Shown here in pieces: positions 17,512 through 28,291 of a stretch of 64,000 nucleotides of DNA. A program made the translations under genes and the position numbers. The notes beneath the pieces are model-generated. The model saw nothing but the letters and a program-made list of their open reading frames with translations, was not told the origin of the DNA and searched no databases. The DNA comes from Curtobacterium sp. MCSS17_007 (lineage in GTDB: Bacteria; Actinomycetota; Actinomycetes; Actinomycetales; Microbacteriaceae), in contig NZ_CP126257.1 in NCBI RefSeq assembly GCF_003234175.2, positions 806,001 through 870,000 on the forward strand. The letters are read 5' to 3'. The first letter of the stretch is position 1, and each line of letters starts with the position of its first letter.

Positions 17512-19250
17512 CCGAGACGCTCACCGATCCCACCACCAGCCGTCCGGCCGGCGCCGGCGCTCCGCTGCTCGAGATCACCGACCTGCAGGTCGGGTTCCGC
17601 ACGCAGAGCGGTGTCGTCCAGGCCGTCCGCGGTGTCAACTTCACCCTCGAGCAGGGGGAGCGCCTCGCCATCGTCGGCGAGTCCGGTTCGGGCAAGTCGA
17701 CCAGCGCACAGGCGATCATCAAGCTCCTCGCCGGCACCGGTGAGGTCACCGGCGGGTCGATCAAGTTCAACGGGCGCGAGCTCGTCGGTCTGTCCGACAA
17801 GGAGATGGCCGGTATCCGCGGGAAGGAGATCGGCTACGTCCCGCAGGACCCGATGTCGAACCTCAACCCGCTGTGGTCGATCGGCTTCCAGGTGGAAGAG
17901 GCGATCAAGGCCAACGGCATGGCGACCGGCAAGCACGCGATCCGCGCCCGCGCGGTCGAGGTGCTGCAGGAGGCCGGCCTCGGTGACGCCGCGACCCGCC
18001 TCAAGCAGTACCCGCACGAGTTCTCCGGCGGCATGCGCCAGCGCGTGCTCATCGGCATCGGCCTGTCGAGCCGTCCGCAGCTGCTCATCGCCGACGAGCC
18101 GACCTCCGCGCTCGACGTGACCGTGCAGCGTGTCATCCTCGACCACCTCGAGACCCTGACGCGCGACTTCGGCACCTCGGTCCTGTTCATCACGCACGAC
18201 CTCGGACTCGCGGCCGAGCGGGCCGAGAAGCTCGTCGTGATGTACAAGGGCCAGGTCGTCGAGTCGGGTCCCTCGAAGGAGATCCTGGCGAACCCGCAGC
18301 ACCCGTACACGCAGCGCCTGGTCGCCGCGGCGCCCTCGCTCGCGAGCCGTCGCATCCAGTCGAAGGTGCAGCACCAGCGTGTCGACATCGCCGACGCGGG
18401 CAGCGAGGACGACGAGCTCATCGCCCGGGCGCAGGAGCGCGAGCACCGTCCGGCGAAGGACCTCATCGTGGTGAAGAACCTCGAGAAGGTCTACAAGCTG
18501 CGGGGCAAGAACCTGCAGTCCCGCGAGCTCAAGGCCGTCGACGACGTGTCGTTCGCGATCCCGAAGGGCACCACCACGGCGCTCGTCGGCGAGTCGGGTT
18601 CGGGCAAGTCGACCGTCGCGAAGCTCGTGCTCCAGCTCGAGTCGATCTCCGGCGGTTCGGTGACCTTCGACGGCATCGACATCGGCGCGCTGAAGGGCAA
18701 GGACCTCTTCGACTTCCGCCGCCGCGTGCAGCCGGTGTTCCAGGACCCGTACGGCTCGCTGGACCCGATGTACAACGTCGGGAACACGATCGCCGAGCCC
18801 CTCGCCACGCACAAGGTGGGCGACAAGGCCAGCCGCCGGGCCCGCGTGCTCGAGCTGCTCGATCAGGTCGCGCTGCCGAAGTCGATGGTGAACCGCTACC
18901 CGAACGAGTTGTCCGGTGGGCAGCGGCAGCGCATCGCGGTCGCGCGCGCGCTGGCGCTCAAGCCCGAGGTCATCGTGCTCGACGAGGCGGTCTCCGCGCT
19001 CGACGTGCTCGTCCAGGGCCAGATCCTCGACCTGCTCACCGAGCTGCAGACCGAGCTGGACCTGACGTACCTCTTCATCACCCACGACCTCGCCGTCGTC
19101 CGCCTCGTCGCGGACAACGTCTGCGTCATGCGGAAGGGGCAGATCGTCGAGAAGGCGACGACCGACGAGGTCTTCGCGAACCCGAAGGAGCAGTACACGA
19201 AGGACCTGCTCGCGGCGATCCCGGGCGCCGGGTTCGAGTTCGGGCGCTGA
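17508..19250 (+). CDS. Peptide ABC importer, fused double ATPase (DppD-DppF)
   Basis: One chain of 580 residues carries both nucleotide-binding domains that are usually separate proteins. Walker A GESGSGKST occurs at residues 57-65 and again at 361-369. The signatures are EFSGGMRQRV and LSGGQRQRI, with matching Walker B DEPTSALD and DEAVSALD. It powers the two permeases above. The Cys-rich oligopeptide-transporter C-terminal extension is absent between the domains, unlike the second importer in this window, which suggests a different ligand class. Confidence 0.93.
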   Translation: MTETLTDPTTSRPAGAGAPLLEITDLQVGFRTQSGVVQAVRGVNFTLEQGERLAIVGESGSGKSTSAQAIIKLLAGTGEVTGGSIKFNGRELVGLSDKEMAGIRGKEIGYVPQDPMSNLNPLWSIGFQVEEAIKANGMATGKHAIRARAVEVLQEAGLGDAATRLKQYPHEFSGGMRQRVLIGIGLSSRPQLLIADEPTSALDVTVQRVILDHLETLTRDFGTSVLFITHDLGLAAERAEKLVVMYKGQVVESGPSKEILANPQHPYTQRLVAAAPSLASRRIQSKVQHQRVDIADAGSEDDELIARAQEREHRPAKDLIVVKNLEKVYKLRGKNLQSRELKAVDDVSFAIPKGTTTALVGESGSGKSTVAKLVLQLESISGGSVTFDGIDIGALKGKDLFDFRRRVQPVFQDPYGSLDPMYNVGNTIAEPLATHKVGDKASRRARVLELLDQVALPKSMVNRYPNELSGGQRQRIAVARALALKPEVIVLDEAVSALDVLVQGQILDLLTELQTELDLTYLFITHDLAVVRLVADNVCVMRKGQIVEKATTDEVFANPKEQYTKDLLAAIPGAGFEFGR

Positions 19251-19312
19251 TCCCGCTGCACCACCCCGAGGCCGGACGTCCCGTCGTCCTCCGCGCAGGT
19301 CGCGGAGGGGCG

Positions 19313-19816
19313 GTGGCGTCCGGCCTCGTCGTCGTCCTGGGGGTCTTCCTGCTGTTCGACGCGGGCGCGCGCGGCAGCTGGGACGTCTTCTGGGCAACGG
19401 CTGGTCCGGTCACCGCGATCGTGTGGGCGCTCTGGGTGCTCACCGTCCGACCGGCCGTCCGGCTCGACGACGATGCGCTCACCGTCGTGAACCCCCTGCG
19501 CACCACCCGCGTCCCGTGGGTGGCCGTCACCGACGTCCGGCTCCGGTGGCAGATCGTGGTGCAGACCGCGGACGGGCGCTCGGTGACCTGCCGGGGTGGA
19601 CCGTCGATCCGCGGGTCGCGTCCGCTCAGCCGCGGGGAGCTGTCCGCGGCGCACGAGCCGGTGGAACTGCGGACGATCCGCCAGCGCTGGCGCGCACGCC
19701 GCGCGGCCGGGGCCCCCGACGGTGACGTCCGCCGCGGGTGGGACCGTCTCGCCGTCGTCACGGGGGGAGCGGTGGCGGTCCTGCTGGCGGTCTCCGTGGT
19801 CGCGCTCGCGGTCTGA
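19313..19816 (+). CDS. PH-domain membrane protein
   Basis: This 167-residue protein has two N-terminal membrane helices (about 3-17 and 27-45), a bacterial PH-like core beginning VRLDDDALTVVNPLRTTRVPWVAVTDVRLR, and a last helix at about 150-167. GGAGGGG lies before the GTG. It is convergent with a protein of the same layout at 19938-20483. Function unknown; such proteins are often called PH domain-containing in actinobacteria. Confidence 0.7.
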   Translation: MASGLVVVLGVFLLFDAGARGSWDVFWATAGPVTAIVWALWVLTVRPAVRLDDDALTVVNPLRTTRVPWVAVTDVRLRWQIVVQTADGRSVTCRGGPSIRGSRPLSRGELSAAHEPVELRTIRQRWRARRAAGAPDGDVRRGWDRLAVVTGGAVAVLLAVSVVALAV

Positions 19817-19878
19817 CCCGCCACGCGCCGGACCGGAGGCTCGGCGCGGTGCCGCCACGCGCGCCCCGTCGCCGGCGC

Positions 19879-19926
19879 GACGGTCGGGAGGCTCCGCGCG
19901 CTCCCGCCACGCGCCTCCCGGCCGTC
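19879..19926. terminator. GGGAGGC-type hairpin between convergent genes
   Basis: Arms around CGGGAGGC (19884-19891) and GCCTCCCG (19913-19920), extended by GACGG and CCGTC. Degenerate single copies of the same motif lie at 19835-19870. A member of the dispersed hairpin family described in the findings. Confidence 0.55.
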
Positions 19927-19937
19927 GCGGCGCCGCT

Positions 19938-20483
19938 CTAGCGCTGTGCCGCCGCCATCGACGCGGCGACGCCGAGCACGATCATCGCCGTGACGGACCA
20001 CCCGTGCACGCGGTGGCTGATGGTCGCTGCCTCGACCGTCGCCGGCGGCGGCCCGTCGTGCACGACCGGCGCCGGGACGTGCGCACGGAGGACGTCCGCG
20101 ACCTCCGGCACGTCGGCCGCCGTCGTCGTGCCGTCGCCGGGCCGACGGAGCCCGAGGGCGGCGGTCGGTCGCGTCGCGAGCCAGGTGCGGCGGACGCCCT
20201 CGGTCGTGACCACCTCGATGCCGTACTTCGTCCGGATCTCCTGCACGCGGCGCCAGGGGTAGGTGCTCGTTCGGCGGACGTCGACGATCGTGAGGGAGTC
20301 GTCGGTGAGCTCGAAGCGCGGGCGCCAGAGCACGGCCCACGCGAGGAAGGCGGTGAAGATGCTCGGGACGGGGACGAGCCACGGGTTGCCCCCGGTCAGG
20401 AGTGCGAGCGGCACGAGCGCGATCGCGACCACCCACAGGACGACGGCGAACAGGCGCATCCGGGGCGCGACGACGGTGCTCAT
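19938..20483 (-). CDS. PH-domain membrane protein
   Basis: This 181-residue protein has two N-terminal helices (about 10-55), a PH-like core starting FELTDDSLTIVDVRRTSTYPWRRVQEI, and a C-terminal helix (HGWSVTAMIVLGVAASMAA). The core resembles that of the convergent neighbour (DDALTVVNPLRTT versus DDSLTIVDVRRTS), so the two look like an old duplication arranged tail to tail. Promoter spacing favours the ATG at 20483 over one three codons upstream. Confidence 0.7.
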   Translation of the reverse strand: MSTVVAPRMRLFAVVLWVVAIALVPLALLTGGNPWLVPVPSIFTAFLAWAVLWRPRFELTDDSLTIVDVRRTSTYPWRRVQEIRTKYGIEVVTTEGVRRTWLATRPTAALGLRRPGDGTTTAADVPEVADVLRAHVPAPVVHDGPPPATVEAATISHRVHGWSVTAMIVLGVAASMAAAQR

Positions 20484-20496
20484 CCAGGCCATCGTA
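20481..20496 (-). promoter_or_regulatory. -10 element fixing the start at 20483
   Basis: Minus strand TACGAT (20491-20496), seven bases, ATG. Confidence 0.45.
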
Positions 20497-20693
20497 GGGG
20501 AGCGGGCGGGGTCGAGAGCGCCTCCCCGGGGACGTCCGGGAGCGGGTGTGACACACCTGCGCGTACCGCCGGACGACCCGGTTCCCCGGGGAGGCGGGTC
20601 CGTTGCGGACCTCGTCCGTCCATGGTCGGCACGCCCCGTTCGGGTGTCAACACCCGATGCCCGATCTTCAGGAACGGGATGCCTGCGGCGCGG

Positions 20694-21170
20694 TCACACG
20701 AGCTGTTCGACCTGCTCGCGGATGGTCTCGGCCTTCGGGAACCGCAGGCCGACCAGGCCGACGTGACGCCAGCGGACGATGCCGTCGGCGTCGATGACGA
20801 AGACCGAGCGGCGGAGGCCGATGCCCGGAGCGCGGACGCCGTACGCCCGCGCGACGTCCCCGCCGGTGTCGCTCAGCAGCGGGAACGTGAGCGAGGCACC
20901 CCGGGCGAAGTCCTCGTGCGAGTCGAGGGCCTGCGGGCTGATGCCCCAGACGACGGCCCCGAGGTCGGTGAAGTCGTCGAGCTCCTCCTGGTAGCTGCAG
21001 AGCTGGGCCGTGCACACCGGCGTCGCGTCGCCGGGGTAGAAGGCGAGGACGAGGGGACGACCGATGACCGCCGACAGGGTGTACTCGTCGTCCGTGCGCT
21101 CCCCGTTCCGGATGATCAGGCCGGGCAGGGAGAAGTCGGGCGCGGTGTCGCCCGGCTCGGGGATGCTCAT
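20694..21170 (-). CDS. Peroxiredoxin, BCP/PrxQ-like
   Basis: This 158-residue thiol peroxidase reduces hydroperoxides. FYPGDATPVCTAQLCSYQEE holds the peroxidatic Cys in TPVCT and a second Cys five residues later, the PrxQ/BCP resolving position. GDTAPDFSLPGL is the family opening. Cytoplasmic. The ATG at 21170 is chosen over a GTG two codons upstream because of the promoter spacing. Reductant probably thioredoxin or mycoredoxin (known for the family, not shown here). Confidence 0.9.
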   Translation of the reverse strand: MSIPEPGDTAPDFSLPGLIIRNGERTDDEYTLSAVIGRPLVLAFYPGDATPVCTAQLCSYQEELDDFTDLGAVVWGISPQALDSHEDFARGASLTFPLLSDTGGDVARAYGVRAPGIGLRRSVFVIDADGIVRWRHVGLVGLRFPKAETIREQVEQLV

Positions 21171-21182
21171 GTGCACACAGTA
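21168..21182 (-). promoter_or_regulatory. -10 element fixing the start at 21170
   Basis: Minus strand TACTGT (21177-21182), six bases, ATG. Confidence 0.5.
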
Positions 21183-21191
21183 GGACAGGGA

Positions 21192-21224
21192 ACGGGCCCG
21201 GTCGCGTCGTGCGACCGGGCCCGT
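21192..21224 (-). terminator. Terminator after the second binding-protein gene
   Basis: ACGGGCCCGGTCGC pairs with GCGACCGGGCCCGT around GTCGT, just after the stop at 21240. Confidence 0.75.
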
Positions 21225-21239
21225 CCTGGTGTCGTGCTG

Positions 21240-22922
21240 CTACTTCGTGAACCCGACCTTGGTCCAGTCGATGTTCTGCGCACCCGCGAACGCGCCGTAG
21301 TTGGCGAGCTTCGGGTTCTGCGCGACGAGGGCCGGCTTCGCGGTGATCGGCATGGAGTGCCCGATCGCCCAGACCTGCTTGTCGACCTTGTTCCAGATCG
21401 TGTTCGCCTTCTTGGTGTCCGGCTCCGCGATCGCCTGCGCGATGAGCTTGTCGATCGCCTGGTCACCGATGCGGCCGTAGTTCTGGCCGGTGTCGCCGGT
21501 CGTGTAGATCGACGCGCCGCCCGAGTGGAAGCCGGTGCCGCCCCACACGAAGATCGTCATGTCGTAGTTGCCCGGCGTGACGTACTGCTCGAAGAAGTCG
21601 TCGACCGAGACCGACTTGAGCTTGAGCTCGATGCCGACGTCCTTGAGCTGCTGCTGCATGACCTCGGAGAGCTTCTGCGACGCGGTCGCACCCGACGGGA
21701 TCGTGACGGAGAGCGAGAGCGTCTTGCCGCCCTTCTTGCGGTACTGACCGTCGGTCTTCCAGCCGTCGTCGTCCAGGATCTTCTTCGCCTTCTCGACGTC
21801 GAAGGTGCCGTTCGGGTCGGTGTTCGACTCGTAGCCGTCGTCGGTCGACAGGAAGATGTGGTTGTCGAGCGTGCCGAGCTTGTAGGGCAGGGTCCCACCG
21901 ATGACCTGCGCGAGCGCCTCGCGGTTCACCGCGTGCTGGATCGCGAGTCGGAGCTGCTTGTCCTTGAGGACGCCCTTCGACGAGAAGTCCACGTGTGTGT
22001 ACTGCGCCGAGGTCGAGGCGTACACCTTCGAGTCCTTCGCGTTCTTCACACGGTCGAAGCGCTCTGACGTCGTCGTCAGGACGGAGTCGATCTCCTTGTT
22101 CAGGTAGGCGTCGACGTCCGCGTTGCCGTCGAGCGACCGGAAGATCACCTGGTCGAGCTTCGGCTTGTCACCCCACCAGTTCTCGTCCGGGACGATCGTC
22201 ACGGTGCCGGCGGTCTCGTCGAGCTTCGAGACCTTGTACGGGCCGGACGACAGCGGCACCTTGCCCTTGTACGCCTCGTTGAACTGCTCCGGGGTGCCGG
22301 TCTGGCTCGCCGGGTAGAGCGGGCTGAAGAGCGACTTCCAGTCCGAGAACGGCTTGTCGAAGACGACCTTCACGTCCTGGTCGGACGAGCCCTTCGACAC
22401 CGAGGCGATGTCCTCGTACCCGGTGGTCGACCCGACCAGGTAGTCCTGGTTGGTCCCGTTCAGGGCCTTCCACTCGTTCTCGAAGTCCTTCCACGTGATG
22501 GGGGACCCGTCGTTCCACTTCGCCTTCGGGTTGATCTCGTACTCGATCGTGAGCGGGTCGTCGCTCGTCGCCTCCGCCTTGGAGACGTAGTCGGTGTCGA
22601 GCTGCGGGGCACCCTTGTCGTCGATCACGTAGATGAACGGCATCGTCGCCTGTTCGATCGTGGACGCGTCGACCAGGGCACCGTCGACCTGGTTGTAGTT
22701 CCACTGCGTGATCCACTGCGAGATCGGGAGGCGCAGGGTGCCGCCGTCCTGCAGGTCGGAGACCGGCTGCTCGTTGATCTGTGCCGAGGTGGGCAGGGTC
22801 TTCTTGCCCGAGTCGTCGGAACCGCCGCCGGATCCACCGTCGGATCCGTTCGAGCAGCCGGTGGCGACGAGAGCGAAGCCGGCGAGTGCCGCCGTCAACG
22901 CCAGGACTTTCCTGTGCTTCAT
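21240..22922 (-). CDS. Peptide-type ABC importer, family 5 solute-binding lipoprotein
   Basis: This 560-residue lipoprotein has signal peptide MKHRKVLALTAALAGFALVA and lipobox ATGC (Cys23), then a Gly/Ser linker and a DppA/OppA fold (TLRLPISQWITQWNYNQVDG near the start). The SD GAGGGGAAG is well placed. It is transcribed away from the permease-ATPase genes at 23067-27215, which are its likely partners. Its placement not far from typA and mshB recalls LpqW of mycobacteria, a family 5 homologue near typA, so a role in envelope glycolipid synthesis is an alternative to import. Confidence 0.9.
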   Translation of the reverse strand: MKHRKVLALTAALAGFALVATGCSNGSDGGSGGGSDDSGKKTLPTSAQINEQPVSDLQDGGTLRLPISQWITQWNYNQVDGALVDASTIEQATMPFIYVIDDKGAPQLDTDYVSKAEATSDDPLTIEYEINPKAKWNDGSPITWKDFENEWKALNGTNQDYLVGSTTGYEDIASVSKGSSDQDVKVVFDKPFSDWKSLFSPLYPASQTGTPEQFNEAYKGKVPLSSGPYKVSKLDETAGTVTIVPDENWWGDKPKLDQVIFRSLDGNADVDAYLNKEIDSVLTTTSERFDRVKNAKDSKVYASTSAQYTHVDFSSKGVLKDKQLRLAIQHAVNREALAQVIGGTLPYKLGTLDNHIFLSTDDGYESNTDPNGTFDVEKAKKILDDDGWKTDGQYRKKGGKTLSLSVTIPSGATASQKLSEVMQQQLKDVGIELKLKSVSVDDFFEQYVTPGNYDMTIFVWGGTGFHSGGASIYTTGDTGQNYGRIGDQAIDKLIAQAIAEPDTKKANTIWNKVDKQVWAIGHSMPITAKPALVAQNPKLANYGAFAGAQNIDWTKVGFTK

Positions 22923-22948
22923 GGTCTTCCCCTCGTGAAGTTGTGGAT

Positions 22949-23060
22949 CACCATACGACCCCCGCGCAGGGGCAGTCGACCCGTTCTGTTGCAAACACCA
23001 ATTCGTTACGCCCCGAGCGGCCACATGTGATCTCCCGGAAACAAATCGGGTCGTATGGTG
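22949..23060. promoter_or_regulatory. Divergent promoters sharing a 13-base element
   Basis: GGGTCGTATGGTG occurs on the plus strand at 23048-23060 and, perfectly inverted, on the minus strand at 22961-22949, 86 bases apart. Each contains a -10-like TATGGT. On the plus side TATGGT (23054-23059) is seven bases before the permease ATG at 23067; on the minus side it leaves a leader carrying the SD of the lipoprotein gene. The lower-GC core holds GTTGCAAAC. Confidence 0.55.
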
Positions 23061-23066
23061 TTCCGC

Positions 23067-24050
23067 ATGACCCGCTTCCTGGCGCGTCGACTCGTGTACT
23101 ACGTCGTGCTCGTGTTCCTCGCCACATCGCTGACGTACTTCCTGGCCTCGGCGACGTTCAGCCCCCGATCCGTCTACGCAGAGCGGAACCCGGCACCGCC
23201 GGCCGCCACCATCGACAAGAAGCTCGACGACATCGGTGTCAACGACAAGACACCGATCGTCGTGCGGTACGGGCACTGGCTCGGTGACGCGGTCCAGGGC
23301 GACCTGGGCCGGACGATCCAGGACCGCAGCGTCAACGACGCGTTCTGGCCGCGCCTGGGGGTGAGCCTGCGGCTGCTGGTGGTCGGTTCCCTGCTCGGCA
23401 TCCTGCTCGGGGTGCTGCTCGGCGTCTGGAACGCCATCCGGCAGTACCGGATCTCGGACCGGGTGAGCGCGGTGATCTCGATCGTGCTCATCTCGACCCC
23501 GGTGTTCCTGACCGCGGTGTTCCTGAAGATCGGAGCGACGAAGCTCAACCAGGACACCGGGACGCAGCTCATCAACTTCACCGGCGAGGCCACACCGGGT
23601 CTGACCGGGAGCTGGTGGGACCTGTTCCTCGACCGCGGCGTGCACCTGCTGCTGCCGACGATCTCGATCGCGCTCGGGCTCATCGCGATCTACAGCCGCT
23701 ACCAGCGCGCGACGATGCTCGACGTCCTCGGGTCGGACTTCCTGCGGACCGCGCGGGCGAAGGGGCTGACGAAGCGGCAGGCGACCTTCAAGCACGGGCT
23801 CCGCACCGCGCTCATCCCGATGACCACGCTGTTCGCCTACGGGTTCCTCGGCATCCTCACCGGTGCGACCTTCACCGAGAAGATCTTCGGGTGGAACGGG
23901 CTCGGCGCCTGGTTCATCGACTCGGTGCAGAACAACGACGTGAACGCCGTGACCGCGTACACGCTCTTCGCCTCGGTGGTGGTGCTCATCGCCGGGTTCC
24001 TCGCCGACGTCCTCACCGCCGCCCTCGACCCCCGCGTGCGGAGGAGCTGA
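23067..24050 (+). CDS. Peptide-type ABC importer permease, DppB type
   Basis: This 327-residue permease begins MTRFLARRLVYYVVLVFLAT and has the OppB layout, with a long periplasmic loop (residues 35-75) after the first helix and FLRTARAKGLTKRQATFKHGL as coupling loop. I start at the ATG 23067 rather than 23055, because the earlier ATG lies inside the promoter element and the later one has leaderless spacing. SD GAGGAG near its end serves the next gene. Confidence 0.9.
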   Translation: MTRFLARRLVYYVVLVFLATSLTYFLASATFSPRSVYAERNPAPPAATIDKKLDDIGVNDKTPIVVRYGHWLGDAVQGDLGRTIQDRSVNDAFWPRLGVSLRLLVVGSLLGILLGVLLGVWNAIRQYRISDRVSAVISIVLISTPVFLTAVFLKIGATKLNQDTGTQLINFTGEATPGLTGSWWDLFLDRGVHLLLPTISIALGLIAIYSRYQRATMLDVLGSDFLRTARAKGLTKRQATFKHGLRTALIPMTTLFAYGFLGILTGATFTEKIFGWNGLGAWFIDSVQNNDVNAVTAYTLFASVVVLIAGFLADVLTAALDPRVRRS

Positions 24051-24051
24051 G

Positions 24052-25076
24052 ATGACCGACACCCGCATCGAACCCGTCGACGGCACGACCATCGGCCGGT
24101 CGGACACGCCGCTCCCGGGCAGCCCGAAGCCGGGCGGCAAGCAGCGCAACCGCTTCCTGCAGACCGTCGTCCGGGTCTTCATGAACCGCGGCGCCGGGGT
24201 CGGCCTCGCGGTGATCGTGCTGCTCTTCGCGTTCGCCTTCATCGGTCCGTTCGTCAGCCCGTACGGCTACTCGCAGATCGACTACACCGCGTTCTCGCAG
24301 CCGCCGAGCGGCGCGCACTGGTTCGGCACGAACGGTATCGGCCAGGACGTCTTCGCGCAGACCGCCCGCGCCATGCAGAAGAGCCTGCTGATCGGCCTGC
24401 TCGTCGCCCTGTTCTCGACCGCGCTCGCGGCGCTGACCGGCGCCGCCGCCGGCTACTTCGGCGGTTGGGTCGACCGGATCGTGATGTTCTTCGTCGACAT
24501 GCTGCTCGTGCTGCCGTCGTTCCTCATCATCGCGATCATCAGCCCGCGCATCCAGGACTCCGGCTGGCTCGTGCTCGTGGTGCTCATCGCGGCCTTCGGC
24601 TGGATGGTGACCGCGCGTGTGGTCCGCTCGATGACGCTCTCGGTGAAGGAGCGCGAGTTCGTCCGGGCAGCGCGGTACATGGGGATCGGCCCGTTCCGGA
24701 TCATCCTCCGCCACATCCTGCCCAACGTGGCGTCGTTCCTCATCATCGACGGCACGATCCAGGTCGGTGCGGCGGTGCTCGCGGAGACGAGTCTCAGCTA
24801 CTTCGGCTTCGGTGTGCAGCCGCCGGACGTCTCGCTCGGCACGCTCATCGCGCAGAACCAGGACGCGGCGCTCACCAGCCCGTGGCTGTTCTTCTTCGCT
24901 GCCGGCGCGCTCGTGGTCTTCGCGATCGCGGCGAACCTGCTCGGCGACGGCCTGCGCGACGCCCTCGACCCGACCTCGGCGACGGGCAAGAAGCAGAAGC
25001 GCACCGGTCGGAAGCGCGACCAGAACCAGGCCGCGGTCGACGCCGCGACCATCACCACGCAGGCAGGGGCCGGCGC

Positions 25077-25080
<4 letters not shown>
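24052..25080 (+). CDS. Peptide-type ABC importer permease, DppC type
   Basis: This 342-residue permease has a 40-residue Gly/Pro-rich cytoplasmic start, a first helix at GVGLAVIVLLFAFAFIGPFV, and GTNGIGQDVFAQTARAMQ, the DppC signature. The C-terminal tail after the last helix is unusually long and Lys-rich. It starts one base after the upstream stop and ends in an ATGA overlap with the ATPase gene. Confidence 0.9.
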
Positions 25081-27215
<2,135 letters not shown>

Positions 27216-27221
27216 CCGGTC

Positions 27222-27269
27222 GACGGACTGGAGGCGCGGTGCCGGGCGGCGCCGCGCCTCCCGTCCGTC
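27222..27269. terminator. Long GGAGGCGCGG-type hairpin
   Basis: A 22-base arm (27222-27243) pairs with 27248-27269 at 20 of 22 positions around GGGC. It follows the ATPase stop by six bases and belongs to the dispersed hairpin family. Confidence 0.75.
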
Positions 27270-27319
27270 GCCCGGTCACCTCGGGCCGGTCCTGCCATGA
27301 GACGGTCTCGTCACGTCGG

Positions 27320-27343
27320 GACGCCGCCGGATCCTGCGGCGTC
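27320..27343 (-). terminator. Small hairpin before the end of the CPBP gene
   Basis: GACGCCGC and GCGGCGTC around eight bases, 60 bases past the stop of the minus-strand gene at 27403. Confidence 0.4.
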
Positions 27344-27402
27344 TCGCACCGGTGCGTCCGTCTGACGGGCACGCCGGCGTCTCGCCTCGGCGACGCACCC
27401 GC

Positions 27403-28152
27403 TCACCGGAACAGCTGCGGGAACGCCTGCGCCACGAACGGGTAGCCCACGAACACGACGGCGTCGAGCAGGCAGTGCGTGATCACGAGGGGGAGCAACC
27501 GTCCCCACCTCGTGTAGATCCACCCGAAGACGATCCCCATCACCGCGTTCCCGACGAACGCCCCGAACCCCTGGTACAGGTGGTAGCTCCCGCGGAGCAC
27601 GGCGGTGGACAGGATGACCTGCCAGCGCCCCCACCCGAGTCCGCCGAGCCGCTCGTACAGGTACCCGATGACGATGACCTCCTCCTGCAACCCGGACCGC
27701 ACGGCCGAGAGCAGCAGGACGGGGATCGTCCACCAGTACGTGTTCAGCGCCGCGGGGTCGACGTCCACCGTGAAGCCGAGCGCCCGGCCCGTGAAGTACA
27801 ACGCGAGCCCGGGGATGCCGATGCCGAGCGCGATGAGCGCGGCGCCGCCGAGGTCCGGCCGCACCCGGAACCGGTCGATCCCGAGGCGGTGCAGGTGCGG
27901 GCGCCTCGCGCTCCAGAGCAGGTAGCAGACCAGCGCGACCGGGGCGAGGTCGACCGCGATGCCGACGAGCTGCCGCGCGAGGTCGACGTACTGCACGGTC
28001 GTGGTCGACGTGTTCAGCGCTGTCGACTGCTGCCCGAGCGGGGTCGTCTGCGACAGGTCGTCGATGATCTGCAGGACCGAGTACAGCGCGCTGCCGCCCA
28101 GCGACAGCATGAGGACGATCGTGATCTCGATCCACGTTCGCCGTCGGCTCAT
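27403..28152 (-). CDS. CPBP-family intramembrane protease
   Basis: This 249-residue membrane protein of the CAAX protease / bacteriocin-processing (CPBP, Abi) family has about eight helices. SGLQEEVIVIGYLYERLGGL is motif 1 with the E-E pair, LRGSYHLYQGF motif 2 with the conserved His, and PLVITHCLLDAV motif 3. Members cleave within membranes or confer self-immunity; the target here is unknown. GAGGAG precedes the ATG. It is divergent from typA. Confidence 0.85.
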   Translation of the reverse strand: MSRRRTWIEITIVLMLSLGGSALYSVLQIIDDLSQTTPLGQQSTALNTSTTTVQYVDLARQLVGIAVDLAPVALVCYLLWSARRPHLHRLGIDRFRVRPDLGGAALIALGIGIPGLALYFTGRALGFTVDVDPAALNTYWWTIPVLLLSAVRSGLQEEVIVIGYLYERLGGLGWGRWQVILSTAVLRGSYHLYQGFGAFVGNAVMGIVFGWIYTRWGRLLPLVITHCLLDAVVFVGYPFVAQAFPQLFR

Positions 28153-28184
28153 GCGCTGTACTCCTCAGGGTTGCGAACTACCGG

Positions 28185-28190
28185 TAGACT
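28185..28190 (+). promoter_or_regulatory. -10 element of typA
   Basis: TAGACT preceded by ACTACCGG, giving a leader of about 95 bases that ends in GAAGGA (28278-28283) eight bases before the ATG at 28292. Confidence 0.35.
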
Positions 28191-28291
28191 GGCGTGTCGG
28201 GCGTTCCAGCCCACCCACGGGCAGTGCCACCACGGCGCGAGAGCCGCCGTCGGCCGCCCGATCTTCTCCGAACACTTGAAGGATGTCCTGT

